Source of the DNA: Polymorphobacter sp.
GTDB lineage: Bacteria; Pseudomonadota; Alphaproteobacteria; Sphingomonadales; Sphingomonadaceae
DNA: 33,958 bases
NCBI RefSeq assembly: GCF_025362435.1
Contig: NZ_JANYGL010000102.1
Span: forward strand, 1-33,958
Reading direction: 5' to 3'
Notes under the pieces: model-generated
Seen by the model: the letters and a program-made list of their open reading frames with translations, nothing else
Told to the model about the DNA's origin: nothing
Databases searched by the model: none
Part shown: one piece after another, positions 16,538-24,805 of the stretch
Numbering within the stretch: the stretch's first letter is position 1
Layout of the letters: every line of letters starts with the position of its first letter
Program-made: the position numbers and the translations under genes

Positions 16538-16919
16538 GATGGTCTACGTCCTCGACTCGTCTGCGCTGCTCGCGGCAATGCTCGAGGAGCCGGGGGTCGA
16601 CCGGGTGGAAGCCGTGCTCGGGCGCGCGATGATTTCAGCAGTCAACCTGAGCGAGGTCGTCGCCAAGTTGCAGGAGCGGGGCGTTCCAGACGCCGACTCC
16701 GACATTGAAATCGAAGACGCGGACGTGACGGTCGTCTCCTTCGACGAAGGCCTCGCCATCGCTGCCGGGCGTATGCGTCTCTCGACCCGCGCGAAGGGCC
16801 TGTCGTTTGGCGACCGCGCCTGTATCGCGCTCGGCCAGCGCCTTGGTGCGACCGTCCTCACCGCCGACCGCGCGTGGGGCGACCTCGACCTCGGCGTGAC
16901 GATCGAGTTGATCCGCTAA
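16530..16919 (+). CDS. vapC: PIN-domain toxin (VapC-like ribonuclease)
   Basis: The 129-residue protein is a single PIN domain with the four acidic residues that hold the metal ions: Asp9 ('YVLDSSALLA'), Glu42 ('NLSEV'), Asp95 ('SFGDRACIALG') and Asp113 ('TADRAW'). VapC toxins cut tRNA or rRNA. The start could be GTG 16530, overlapping the antitoxin stop by eight bases, or ATG 16539, which leaves a one-base gap; the longer form is listed. All catalytic positions are intact, so the pair is probably functional. Confidence 0.9.
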   Translation: MSEMVYVLDSSALLAAMLEEPGVDRVEAVLGRAMISAVNLSEVVAKLQERGVPDADSDIEIEDADVTVVSFDEGLAIAAGRMRLSTRAKGLSFGDRACIALGQRLGATVLTADRAWGDLDLGVTIELIR

Positions 16920-16944
16920 ACGCGCCTATCATTTACCAAATTGC

Positions 16945-17019
16945 TGTCATCCCGGCGAAGGCCGGGCCCATGATCTCGACAGACGGTGATCATGGGTCCC
17001 GGCCTTCGCCGGGATGACA
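16945..17019. repeat. Complete palindromic repeat (family A)
   Basis: The left arm at 16945-16975 and the right arm at 16988-17019 pair almost perfectly (TGTCATCCCGGCGAAGGCC against its complement, then CCATGATC). Each arm is itself partly self-complementary. The right arm recurs at 1-25, and a diverged relative with the same GTCATCCC ends lies at 23528-23599. It lies between the convergent toxin and sulfotransferase genes. Confidence 0.88.
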
Positions 17020-17026
17020 ATTTCGG

Positions 17027-18544
17027 TTAGGCGACCCACTCCGCCAACGCCGGCAGCACCGGCCCCAGCTGCGCCGCGTACTTCCGCCACTGCCCCGACC
17101 CATCGAACAGCGGGCGTCGCACTTGGTGGGCGCTCGCGGTCTTGACCGGGCGGGTGCTTGCGGTGCGGGCGAAGTCGCGCAGGCTCGGCGACCACGGCAG
17201 CCCGGCGAAGGCGCACAGCCGCTGGGTCGCGCTGTCGAAATCGTGGACGAGGTCCTCGTAGGTCAGGACGTGCGCGTCGAGCGGCAGCGTCTCGAGGCAG
17301 CGGCGGATCAGCCGCATCACCGCGCCATAATGCTCGGCGAGGCGCGGCAGCGAGGTGAATTCGATCGTCACCGGCGAATAGACGAAGCTGCGCCGGAAGC
17401 AGCTCCAGACGACGTCGCGGGCGTCGCGCTGGACGACGACGACCTTGGCCTGCGGGAACAGCCGCGCGATCAGCGGCAGCGATGGCGCCTTGAATGGGTC
17501 CATGTCGACGAAGGTGGTCCCGGCAACATCAACCCCTGCCGCCGCGACCCGCGCCCAATAGTCGGCGCGCAACAGCGCCGCCTGGTCGTCGGTCAGGGTC
17601 GCCAGCGCCGCGATGCCGCCCGGCGACAGGAACCCCGCCGCGGCGCCGAGCGTCGGCGACTCCTCGAGCGTCGTTACCCCCGGCACCGTCGCCAGCACCT
17701 GCTCAGTCAGCGTCGTCCCCGATCGCGGATAGCCGAGCAGGAAGATGTGCCGCGCCGCCTCGCCGGGAACCGGCGGCGCGGCTCCGGCGAGCGCTCCCGG
17801 TGCCAGCCGCGCCACCGCGGCGTCGATCGCCTCGACCTCGGCCCGCGCCGCCGGCGCAGCATCGTGGCCGCCGTAGCGCTCGACGAAACGGGCGTTGGCG
17901 CGGGCATAGGTATCGAACGCCGCGTCGGTCCGGCCCATCGCATCGAAGGCGTCGCCGAGCAGGCCGAGCGCGACGATCGCGTCGTCGGCGGCGATGTCGT
18001 TCTGGCCGATGAAGCCGCGCAACCGGTCGGCGGCGGCGGCGTGGCGTCCGCCCGCCATGTCGCAGCGCGCGACCGTCATCACCGTCATCGCGTCGCCGGG
18101 GGCGAGGCGGAGCGCGCGGTCGGCGTGGTCGCGCGCGGCATCGAACTCGCCCAGCAGGAACTCCATCGCCGCGAGCCCGGCGAACCCCGATGCGGTCGTC
18201 GGCGACAGCTCGGCGACGCGGGCATAGCTCGCCCGCGCCTCCTCGAGCCGCCCGCTGGAGTCGAGCGCGAGGGCCCGCCCGAACCACGCCGCGACCATCG
18301 TCGGATCGAGCGCGATCGCCCGGTCGAGCAGCGCCAGCGCCCCGTCGAGCTGGCCGGTAAAGCGCAGCGCATCACCGGCGGTCGTCAGGATATTCGGGTC
18401 GCCGGGGGCAAGCTCGACGGCCTGCGCGTAGAGCGCCAGCGCCGCCGGCTGGTCGCCCGCCTGCTGCCGCCAATACCCATTGAAACACAACCGCATCGCC
18501 TCGGCCTGTGCCTTCGCGACCGTCTGCCGCTGCATCGTCGCCAT
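17027..18544 (-). CDS. TPR-repeat sulfotransferase family protein
   Basis: The 505-residue protein starts with about six tetratricopeptide-like repeats (residues 15-235), for example 'PAALALYAQAVELAPGDPN' and 'GALALLDRAIALDPT'. The C-terminal half is a sulfotransferase: the 5'-phosphosulphate loop 'GYPRSGTT' is at 271-278, and 'VVVQRDARDVVWSCFRRSF' (about 372-390) is the 3'-phosphate binding helix. It would move sulphate from PAPS to a protein, sugar or lipid held by the repeats. This fusion is frequent in sphingomonads, usually linked to surface polymers. It has no obvious operon partner; the thiolase-like gene is divergent, 179 bases away. Confidence 0.9.
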   Translation of the reverse strand: MATMQRQTVAKAQAEAMRLCFNGYWRQQAGDQPAALALYAQAVELAPGDPNILTTAGDALRFTGQLDGALALLDRAIALDPTMVAAWFGRALALDSSGRLEEARASYARVAELSPTTASGFAGLAAMEFLLGEFDAARDHADRALRLAPGDAMTVMTVARCDMAGGRHAAAADRLRGFIGQNDIAADDAIVALGLLGDAFDAMGRTDAAFDTYARANARFVERYGGHDAAPAARAEVEAIDAAVARLAPGALAGAAPPVPGEAARHIFLLGYPRSGTTLTEQVLATVPGVTTLEESPTLGAAAGFLSPGGIAALATLTDDQAALLRADYWARVAAAGVDVAGTTFVDMDPFKAPSLPLIARLFPQAKVVVVQRDARDVVWSCFRRSFVYSPVTIEFTSLPRLAEHYGAVMRLIRRCLETLPLDAHVLTYEDLVHDFDSATQRLCAFAGLPWSPSLRDFARTASTRPVKTASAHQVRRPLFDGSGQWRKYAAQLGPVLPALAEWVA

Positions 18545-18723
18545 CGCCGGTCACTCGCACAAAGCACTGTGCAGGCAACGACTCGAGGGTGCCAAAGCCC
18601 TCGCGCTTGGGTGCCGGAAAAGCGCTCAATCGCGGGAAATTACGGCGGTTGCGCGAATGACTCGGCAGCACGGTGTTTGCGCGCGATATACGGAGTGCTC
18701 CCGTCCGCGTCGAAGGCCCGCGC

Positions 18724-20241
18724 ATGATCGACCCCCGCACTCCTGTCCTCGTCGGCGTCGTGCAGTTCACCGACCGCGAGTCCGCTCCCGCCGATGCCGG
18801 ATCGCCGCTCGACCTGCTCGCCCGGGTCGCGGCGGCGGCGCTCGCCGATAGCGGGGGTGCGGGGATCGCCCTCGATACGGTCGCGGTCGTCCGCCTGTTC
18901 GCCGACTCGTCGCCCGCATTTGCCTCGCCGTTCGGGCGCTACGCCAATTTGCCGAAGTCGGTCGCCAGCCGGATCGGGGCGTCGCCGCGGACCTGCCTGT
19001 ATGGCCCGGTTGGGGGCAACACGCCGCAGATGCTGGTCAACCTGATGGCCGAGAGGATCGCCAACGGTGAGGCGGACGCGGTCCTGCTCGCCGGGGTCGA
19101 GGCGTTGCGGACGCAGGCGCACGCGGCGAAGGCGGGGATATCGCTCGACTGGTCCGACGACCCCGGCGGCGAGCCCGACAGCCTCGGCCCCGAGACCCGC
19201 CTCGTCAGCCGCCACGAGATCGCCCACGGCGTCGCGCTCCCGGTCGCGGTCTATCCATTGTTCGAAAGCGCGGTCGCGGCGCGCTACGGTGACACGCCGG
19301 TCGGGCACCGCGAGCGGATCGGCGAGCTGATGGCGGGGTTCACCCGCGTCGCCGCCGCCAATCCCTATGCCGCGCTCCCGGTCGAGCGCAGCGCCGCCGA
19401 ACTCATCACCCCGACCGACGGCAACCGCTACATCGCCTATCCGTACACCAAGTATCTGAATTCGAACATGTTCGTCGACCAGGCCGCCGCCTTGGTGATG
19501 ATGTCGACCGCCGCCGCCGACGCTGCCGGGGTACCCCACGACAAGCGCGTCTACCTCCACGGCTGCGCCGACACCCACGAGCATATCCTCGTCAGCGACC
19601 GCGTCGACCTGAGCACCTCGCCGTCGATCCGCATTGGCGCGGCGCACGCCCTCGCCCATGCCGGGATCGGCGTCGGCGACTTGCGCGCGATCGAACTCTA
19701 TTCGTGCTTCCCGGTCGCGGTCGAGATCGCCGCCGACATGATCGGGCTCGCCCATGACGACCCGCGCGGGCTGACGCTAACCGGCGGCCTGCCGTACTTC
19801 GGCGGCCCGGGGAACAACTACTCGATGCACGGCATCGCCGAGATGGTCGCGCGCTGCCGCAGCGAGCGCGACGCCTGGGGGCTGGTCTTCGCCAACGGCG
19901 GCTACCTGACCAAGTCGAGCTTCGGCGTCTATTCGGCCCGCCCGACAGCAGGCGCATGGAGCCGCACCGACCCCGCCGTGTACCAGGCCGAAATCGACGC
20001 CGAGCCCGGCCCCGGCTTCACCGAGACCCCCGACGGCGCCGCGACGGTCGAGGCGTTCACCGTCGTCCACGACAAGGGCGTCCCCGCTTTCGCCATCGTC
20101 GTCGGGCGGCAGGCGAGCGACAACCGCCGCTTCCTCGCGCAAACCCGCGAGGGGCTCGCCGCAATGATCGACACCCAGGTCGTCGGGCGGAGCTTCACCG
20201 TCACCACCGGCGACCCGGTCAACCGCGCCGACTTCGCCTGA
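18724..20241 (+). CDS. Thiolase-fold protein (acetyl-CoA acetyltransferase-like)
   Basis: The 505-residue protein from ATG 18724 has a thiolase fold in the SCP2-thiolase style: 'PVLVGVVQFTDRES' at the N-terminus, 'NGEADAVLLAGVEA' (114-127), 'DLRAIELYSCFPVA' and 'GGLPYFGGPGNNYSMHG' with the conserved late histidine. Where biosynthetic and degradative thiolases have the nucleophilic cysteine, this protein reads 'GPVGGNTPQ' (94-102), without Cys. The last 80 residues form an extra domain found in this subfamily. It may bind acyl-CoA or carry out another thiolase-type reaction, so the usual product name is uncertain. A GNAT remnant follows after one base. Confidence 0.82.
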   Translation: MIDPRTPVLVGVVQFTDRESAPADAGSPLDLLARVAAAALADSGGAGIALDTVAVVRLFADSSPAFASPFGRYANLPKSVASRIGASPRTCLYGPVGGNTPQMLVNLMAERIANGEADAVLLAGVEALRTQAHAAKAGISLDWSDDPGGEPDSLGPETRLVSRHEIAHGVALPVAVYPLFESAVAARYGDTPVGHRERIGELMAGFTRVAAANPYAALPVERSAAELITPTDGNRYIAYPYTKYLNSNMFVDQAAALVMMSTAAADAAGVPHDKRVYLHGCADTHEHILVSDRVDLSTSPSIRIGAAHALAHAGIGVGDLRAIELYSCFPVAVEIAADMIGLAHDDPRGLTLTGGLPYFGGPGNNYSMHGIAEMVARCRSERDAWGLVFANGGYLTKSSFGVYSARPTAGAWSRTDPAVYQAEIDAEPGPGFTETPDGAATVEAFTVVHDKGVPAFAIVVGRQASDNRRFLAQTREGLAAMIDTQVVGRSFTVTTGDPVNRADFA

Positions 20242-20242
20242 G

Positions 20243-20784
20243 ATGATCGATCCGCACCTCATCGGCGCGTGGCTCCACGCCCGCTCGCTCGCCCGGGGGC
20301 TGCCGCTGCCGATCGAGGACAGCGGCGGCTGGCGGGTCGACACCGGGCTGGCCGACGAGGTCCGGCGCCACGTCTTCGCCAGCCACAACCACGGCCTGAC
20401 CGGGCTCGGCCGCACGGTCCACGAGCCGCGCATCCTGCTCAAGCTCGCCGCGTCCGGAGCCGAACTGATGGCGCACCTTTCCCCGCGCTGGACGCTCGCC
20501 AGCGAGTCGGTGGTGATGACGACGGCCGCGCGGCGCGGCACGACGGCGTCTTCATCTACGACCAGATCGTCACCGCCGAGGCGCACCGCCGCCGCGGGCT
20601 CGGCCGCGTCGTCATGGCCGCGCTCGGCGAGCACCGGCGGACGGGCGAGCGCGAAGTCCTGACCGCCACCGCCAACGGCCGCGCGCTCTATGAAACGCTC
20701 GGCTGGACGGTGGTGGCGCCGTGGGCGACGGCGGTGATCCCCGCCACCCCCGCCGCCCAGCCCGGCAGCACGCCGGCCGGCTGA
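20243..20784 (+). pseudogene. Broken GNAT N-acetyltransferase
   Basis: The first part, from ATG 20243, encodes an N-terminal region ending near 'PRWTLASESVVMTTA' (codons up to about 20530). The acetyl-CoA-binding part, 'GVFIYDQIVTAEAHRRRGLGRVVMAALGEHR' with the R-R-G-x-G pyrophosphate loop, is in another frame (about 20545-20784). The reading frame therefore shifts by one base around 20525-20545. The stretch between the halves also looks shorter than in a normal GNAT, so an internal deletion of a length not divisible by three is more likely than a single sequencing slip. The start is one base after the thiolase stop, so the intact gene was presumably in that operon. Confidence 0.75.
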
Positions 20785-21089
20785 CCGCGCGCATCCGGTT
20801 CGGCGACGGCCTGCCCGACGTCCAGCTGCCCGGCCGGCGGATCGGCGAGACCGTCGTCCTCAAGGCCGACCTCGCGCTCGAAAACGACGCGATCCCCCTC
20901 CTCCGCGACGCGATCGCGCATTGCGAGCTCGTCCGCGACTATATCAGCCGCGACCTGTTCAAGCGCATCCTCGACAACGAGGAGGAGCACGTCGACTACC
21001 TCGAACACCAGTTCGACATGATCGCGCGCATGGGCCTGCAGAATTACATCCAGCTACAGTCGAAGCCGGCGGACGCGATGATTGGCTGA
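20755..21089 (+). pseudogene. Bacterioferritin remnant lacking its N-terminal third
   Basis: The frame ending at 21089 encodes the last 100 or so residues of a bacterioferritin: 'RIGETVVLKADLALENDAIP', 'SRDLFKRILDNEEEHVDYLE' and 'MGLQNYIQLQ' match helices C and D. Homology begins at 'QHAGRLTARIRFGDGLPDVQ', equal to about residue 53 of a protein of about 158. Helices A and most of B, with two of the glutamate ligands and the haem methionine, are gone. Later ferroxidase residues ('ALEND', 'EEEH') remain. No start codon with a ribosome site precedes it, and it runs straight on from the GNAT 3' end, so a deletion probably fused the two relics. It is very unlikely to store iron. Confidence 0.8.
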
Positions 21090-21126
21090 TTAGGGCTATC
21101 CGGCAGGTCAGACGTGGCCTCGATAT

Positions 21127-21156
21127 TTGACGATTAGCCCTCGCTCCCCCTAGCCT
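21127..21156 (+). promoter_or_regulatory. Possible promoter of the AT-rich two-gene module
   Basis: TTGACG (21127-21132) and TAGCCT (21151-21156) are 18 bases apart. The -35 box is good, the -10 box weak. It lies 29 bases before the GTG start at 21185 and after the bacterioferritin remnant, at the point where base composition drops. Confidence 0.35.
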
Positions 21157-21184
21157 CCGTCCAACGTGATTGCTGGGGGGCAAA

Positions 21185-22012
21185 GTGGCTAAATTCGAAA
21201 AGATGCGGATCAATCTCGCGCGTCTAGAATCTGCACCGCTTGCTGATCAAGGCGGAGGTGCGGGACCAAAGCGCGGTCGGTCGGATCACCTTGTCGCAGC
21301 GTTTTCGGAGACGCGAACCTTTTTGCACGCGCGAACACAGCGACGACTTTCTTATGAACCGATCAAAGCCCCAGCCGGATATGTGGGCGGCATCTTCAAG
21401 CGTGAGCGTCCAGTTGAATTGCATGATGAGAGTCTAGAGCCTTATAATGCAGAGAACTTCGAAAGCGCTCTGGTTATAGTATCGGTAGATTCCCAGCAAA
21501 TTGCTTGGGTCGAGATTAATCAGCGCCTTGGATCATCTAAGCTAATGCTTTCGTCTTTCTTGGATCATCTACTGCAAAAATCTGAAATAAATGACTGGCG
21601 CGCCCATATCGAGTATTTTGACAATGAGGCGGTGTATTGGAACGTCATCCGAGAAAGACGGGCGGAAATCGCGAAAATCGTTTTCACCTTCGTTCCCCCC
21701 AATGCTTTAGGTGCCATCGATAAGGTCCACGCGTTCGTCAAAGAGGTTCAAGGCGAGGCGAACCCAGACTCGCAGCAACACGTCTATCGTGCAGAGCCGG
21801 GCAAGATGAAGCCAGACACGCCGCTTTTGACGGCGAGCGCCGAGATTGCCCTTAGTGGCGCTGGTGAGGCGGAAGTTAGGGACGGCTCAAACCGCATCTT
21901 ATACTCTTCCGCGCGATCACGCGTGATCAGCGAGGTCCCAGACGATGAGCTTCCGACACCGGTACACCCTGCGTTTATGGGACGCCTTGCGAGCCGGTTA
22001 TTCGGGCAATGA
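21185..22012 (+). CDS. Uncharacterised cytosolic protein of an AT-rich two-gene module
   Basis: I use GTG 21185, with GGGGGG at 21175-21180 as ribosome site, giving 275 residues; ATG 21203 and TTG 21170 are alternatives. There is no signal peptide or membrane helix. It has an N-terminal basic stretch, then a mixed alpha/beta region (about 60-190) including 'GYVGGIFKRERPVELHD' and 'VYWNVIRERRAEIAKIVFTF', and a C-terminal region ending in a flexible tail. The overall pattern faintly recalls DUF4747-type proteins, but I cannot confirm that. GC is near 50 percent against roughly 68 percent around it. The stop overlaps the next gene's ATG (ATGA), so both proteins are made together. Function is unknown; a defence role is speculative. 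Confidence 0.8.
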   Translation: MAKFEKMRINLARLESAPLADQGGGAGPKRGRSDHLVAAFSETRTFLHARTQRRLSYEPIKAPAGYVGGIFKRERPVELHDESLEPYNAENFESALVIVSVDSQQIAWVEINQRLGSSKLMLSSFLDHLLQKSEINDWRAHIEYFDNEAVYWNVIRERRAEIAKIVFTFVPPNALGAIDKVHAFVKEVQGEANPDSQQHVYRAEPGKMKPDTPLLTASAEIALSGAGEAEVRDGSNRILYSSARSRVISEVPDDELPTPVHPAFMGRLASRLFGQ

Positions 22013-22503
22013 AGTCAATAAGGTACACTTTTCTGATATGCGTCGCCGCCACGCTTATAGGCATTTCCATAGGAAGACCGCGTTGGCTTACAGAAAATAG
22101 CTTCCTCACCGAAGCAATGTCTATCGATCTACTGGCGCTTTTAGTAGTGATTCTCACGATAACATTCGCGTCGGTCGCCAACATGCATTTAACGCTGAAT
22201 CGTCTTCTCATCGGATCTGCGCCCGGCACCAGATCTGCGGCCGATGACGTGCGCGAGGAGATCAACGGAAACGCTTGGGTTCTGTTTTGGGCATTTGTGA
22301 CCGCCGCGATTGCATTATTATTGAAGGGAGCGTTTGCAGGTCATTCAAGCTGGCTGGCACTTACCTACGCTTCCTGTATAATTGTCGTTACTCTAAACAC
22401 AATAGTTTTGCATGATATTTATCAAGCGATGTTTGCACTAACTACGATCGAGTTGCCTTTGCCAAGGAAGCCCATGCCGGAGACGGAAGATTTTTCGTCG
22501 TGA
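22009..22503 (+). CDS. Four-helix membrane protein, partner of the upstream gene
   Basis: The 164-residue protein has four hydrophobic helices at about 5-22, 39-58, 88-106 and 114-134, with a polar loop rich in Asp and Glu (about 70-87) and a charged C-terminal tail. I do not recognise the family. It starts inside the stop codon of the preceding gene and has the same low GC. A soluble protein plus a small multi-pass membrane protein is the layout of several phage-defence systems (sensor and membrane effector), for example Kiwa, but no specific similarity is claimed. No other gene shares this transcript. Confidence 0.8.
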   Translation: MKSIRYTFLICVAATLIGISIGRPRWLTENSFLTEAMSIDLLALLVVILTITFASVANMHLTLNRLLIGSAPGTRSAADDVREEINGNAWVLFWAFVTAAIALLLKGAFAGHSSWLALTYASCIIVVTLNTIVLHDIYQAMFALTTIELPLPRKPMPETEDFSS

Positions 22504-22683
22504 AGCTATCATGCTCGTCATGAGACGCTCTCGGTCGCTTCGTCATAAGGCAGATTTATTTCAAGACTGTCGCAGCGCTTTTCTGGCTGTGTTGGGCTTC
22601 TTCTAGCCGTCGCACTCAGTCTGCGCTTGACTTGTAGGACTTATCTGGTTAGCTGATCTCCCGTTCTAAACAGGAGCGGTACA
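22504..22683. other. AT-rich gap between the two-gene module and the HTH gene
   Basis: No coding signal is seen. TTGACT at 22627-22632 could be a -35 box, with a poor -10 (TAGCTG, 22650-22655) 17 bases on. AGGAG at 22672-22676 is a clear ribosome site for the next gene. The low GC ends here, marking the right edge of the foreign-looking segment. Confidence 0.5.
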
Positions 22684-23430
22684 ATGTCCTACACGTCCGA
22701 CGAAGCGCCCTCGCCCACCCCCCGCGCCACGCGCAGCGACGGGTGGACGACCGAGCGGCAGTTCGGCTTTCTCGAGGAACTCGCGGCGTGCGGCAATGTC
22801 GAGCAGGCGGCGGCCGCCGTCGATATGTCGCCGTCGTCGGCGTATCGCCTGCGCGCGCGCGACGCCGCCGGGCCGTTCGCTTTTGGCTGGCGGGCGGCTT
22901 CGGCGATGGCGTATCATGCCATCCGTGAACTCGCGATGGCGCGGGTGACGCGCGGGGTGACGCAGCCGATCATGTATCGCGGCGCGATCATCGGGACCAA
23001 GGTGATCTACAGCGACCGCCTGCTGATCGCGCTGCTCGAGCATCTCCAGCCGGTCGCCGGCGCTCCCGCTGCCGACGGCGCGCGCCGCCCGATGCCCGAC
23101 CCGGCAATCGCCTATGCCGCCGCGATCGACGCCTATAGCGAGGCGCTCGAAACCGGCGAGGACGCGGTCGTCCCGCTGATCGACGACGGCACCGGCCCCG
23201 ACAACGGCCCGACGCAGGCCGAACTGACCGCGCTGCACGACCGCGACGAGCTTCGCGCCGAACGCTGGTTCGACGTCATGGGCGAGGAACTGACCGACCT
23301 CGATCTCGACGACGCAGCGTCGATGGCCGATCTCGACGACGATATCCGGACGTTGGCCGCGGCTGCGATCCGGCGCCGAGGTGCAGGTGCGAGCGGCGGG
23401 GAGAGCGCAAAAGCACCGGCGTTTGTGTGA
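22684..23430 (+). CDS. HTH-domain protein of the terminase-small-subunit type
   Basis: The 248-residue protein starts 7 bases after AGGAG. Residues 29-59 form a helix-turn-helix, 'FLEELAACGNVEQAAAAVDM' then 'SPSSAYRLRAR', of the kind found in small terminase subunits and phage-derived transposase N-termini. The following 'MAYHAIRELAMARVTRGVTQPIMYRGAIIG' segment is common in a family abundant in sphingomonad chromosomes, where no other phage genes accompany it. The C-terminal half is acidic and low-complexity. It may be a domesticated DNA-binding protein; its target is unknown. GC is back to the chromosomal level. Confidence 0.75.
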   Translation: MSYTSDEAPSPTPRATRSDGWTTERQFGFLEELAACGNVEQAAAAVDMSPSSAYRLRARDAAGPFAFGWRAASAMAYHAIRELAMARVTRGVTQPIMYRGAIIGTKVIYSDRLLIALLEHLQPVAGAPAADGARRPMPDPAIAYAAAIDAYSEALETGEDAVVPLIDDGTGPDNGPTQAELTALHDRDELRAERWFDVMGEELTDLDLDDAASMADLDDDIRTLAAAAIRRRGAGASGGESAKAPAFV

Positions 23431-23527
23431 ACTTATTTTGAACTTAGGCGGTGCGTGGTTGGGAAGGAGGGGTGTTTATCGAGAGCTTATTGGCGGGAGG
23501 CATAGGTGATCGGGGGCCATCAGAACG

Positions 23528-23599
23528 CGTCATCCCCGCGTGGGCGGGGACCCATCTCCTGAACCCGGGAGAGGGGTCCCCGCTTTCGCGGGGATGACG
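23528..23599. repeat. Palindromic repeat (family A relative)
   Basis: Left arm CGTCATCCCCGCG...GCGGGGACCC and right arm GGGTCCCCGC...CGCGGGGATGACG pair over about 30 bases with small bulges, and each arm also folds on itself. It shares the GTCATCCC ends and GGACCCAT/GGGTCC core with the repeats at 1 and 16945. It lies between the convergent HTH and SDR genes. Confidence 0.82.
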
Positions 23600-23637
23600 A
23601 GCGCTATGGGACTGTCCGGGCGCTACGGCTCCCCCCT

Positions 23638-24645
23638 TTACGGCTGGCCCTGGCCGCCGCCGGCGCCGAGCACGTTGCCGGTGGTGTAGCTGCCGTCGTC
23701 CTCGGCGGCGCGGACGAACAGTCCCGCGATCTCCGCGGGCTGGCCGGGGCGTCCGGCGGGGGCGGTGCCGCCGAACTTGACGAGCTTCTCGGGCTGGGCG
23801 CCGCCCGAGACCTGGAGGGGGGTCCAGAACGGCCCGGGGGCGATGCCGACGACGCGGATGCCCTTCGGCGCGAGCTGCTTCGCCAGGCTCTTGACGTAGT
23901 TCATCGTCGCCGCCTTGGTCTGGGCATAGTCGTACAGGTCCTCCGACGGGTCGTAGGCCTGCTCCGACGTCGTGCCGATGATGACGGCGCCCGGCGGCAG
24001 GTGGGGCAGCGCCGCCTTGATGATGTGGAAGGGGGCGTAGATGTTGGTCTTCATCGTCGCGTCGAACGCCTCGTCGGTGATGTCGAGGATCGACTTCTGG
24101 CTCTGCTGGCGCCCGGCGTTGTTGACGACGATGTCGAGCCCGCCAAGGCCCTTGACGGCGACGTCGACGAGGTGGCGGCAGAAGGCGGCGTCGCGCAGGT
24201 CACCCGGGATCGCGATCCCCTTGCGGCCCTCGCGGTGGATCAAGTCGATGACCTCCCGGGCGTCGGATTCCTCGCTTGGGTAGTAGTTGATCGCGACGTC
24301 AGCGCCTTCGCGGGCATAGGCGATCGCCGCCGAACGGCCGATGCCGCTGTCGCCGCCGGTGATCAGCGCCTTGCGCCCGGCAAGGCGGCCCGAGCCCTTG
24401 TAGCTCGTCTCGCCGCAGTCGGGGACCGGGTCCATCTTCGACTGCAGCCCGGGCCACGGCTGCTTCTGGTCCTTGAACGGTGGCTTGGGGTATTTGTTGC
24501 GCGGGTCGCTGATCTTGGCCGGGCCGGTGCCGCCGCCGCCGCCACCGCCCGTTTGTGCTACCGCAGGAGCGGCCATTGCGGCGAGGCCGATGCCGGCGGC
24601 ACCGACGACTTGGCGGCGGGAAGGTCCGTTATCGTACGAATCCAT
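23638..24645 (-). CDS. Tat-exported short-chain dehydrogenase/reductase
   Basis: The 335-residue protein starts at ATG 24645 (AGGAG eight bases upstream). It begins with a twin-arginine signal, 'SRRQVVGAAGIGLAAMAAPA' at 9-28, then a glycine-rich stretch (33-41). The SDR domain starts at about residue 87: NAD(P)-binding 'TGGDSGIGR' (96-104), 'NNAG' (175-178), catalytic Ser227, Tyr240 and Lys244. It is closest to the YghA/glucose-1-dehydrogenase-like group, whose N-terminal extension 'PGLQSKMDPVPDCGETSYKG' is present. A folded, cofactor-loaded enzyme exported by Tat fits this class. Substrate unknown. Confidence 0.9.
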   Translation of the reverse strand: MDSYDNGPSRRQVVGAAGIGLAAMAAPAVAQTGGGGGGGTGPAKISDPRNKYPKPPFKDQKQPWPGLQSKMDPVPDCGETSYKGSGRLAGRKALITGGDSGIGRSAAIAYAREGADVAINYYPSEESDAREVIDLIHREGRKGIAIPGDLRDAAFCRHLVDVAVKGLGGLDIVVNNAGRQQSQKSILDITDEAFDATMKTNIYAPFHIIKAALPHLPPGAVIIGTTSEQAYDPSEDLYDYAQTKAATMNYVKSLAKQLAPKGIRVVGIAPGPFWTPLQVSGGAQPEKLVKFGGTAPAGRPGQPAEIAGLFVRAAEDDGSYTTGNVLGAGGGQGQP

Positions 24646-24805
24646 GATGTTAGCTCCTGGAATGGGGTCGAGCGGGCTAACCGCTTTTGGGTCGAAAGGT
24701 TCAGCGCTGCGACAATGCCGCTGCGACACCGGTTGCGTCGTGCGATCGCCTCTGCTAATCGCGCGCTCCTACCGGCCGGAGCAAGCATCCGGACATGATG
24801 GTCGT

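Noticed and set aside
21185-22503. Assigning the two-gene module to Kiwa or to DUF4747
   Set aside because: The layout (soluble protein plus four-TM protein) resembles Kiwa, and the C-terminal pattern faintly resembles DUF4747. The gene order is reversed relative to Kiwa, and I see no diagnostic motif for either.
22684-23430. Prophage remnant based on the terminase-small-subunit-like HTH protein
   Set aside because: No capsid, portal, large terminase, integrase or lysis genes accompany it, and such orphan HTH proteins are common in sphingomonad chromosomes.
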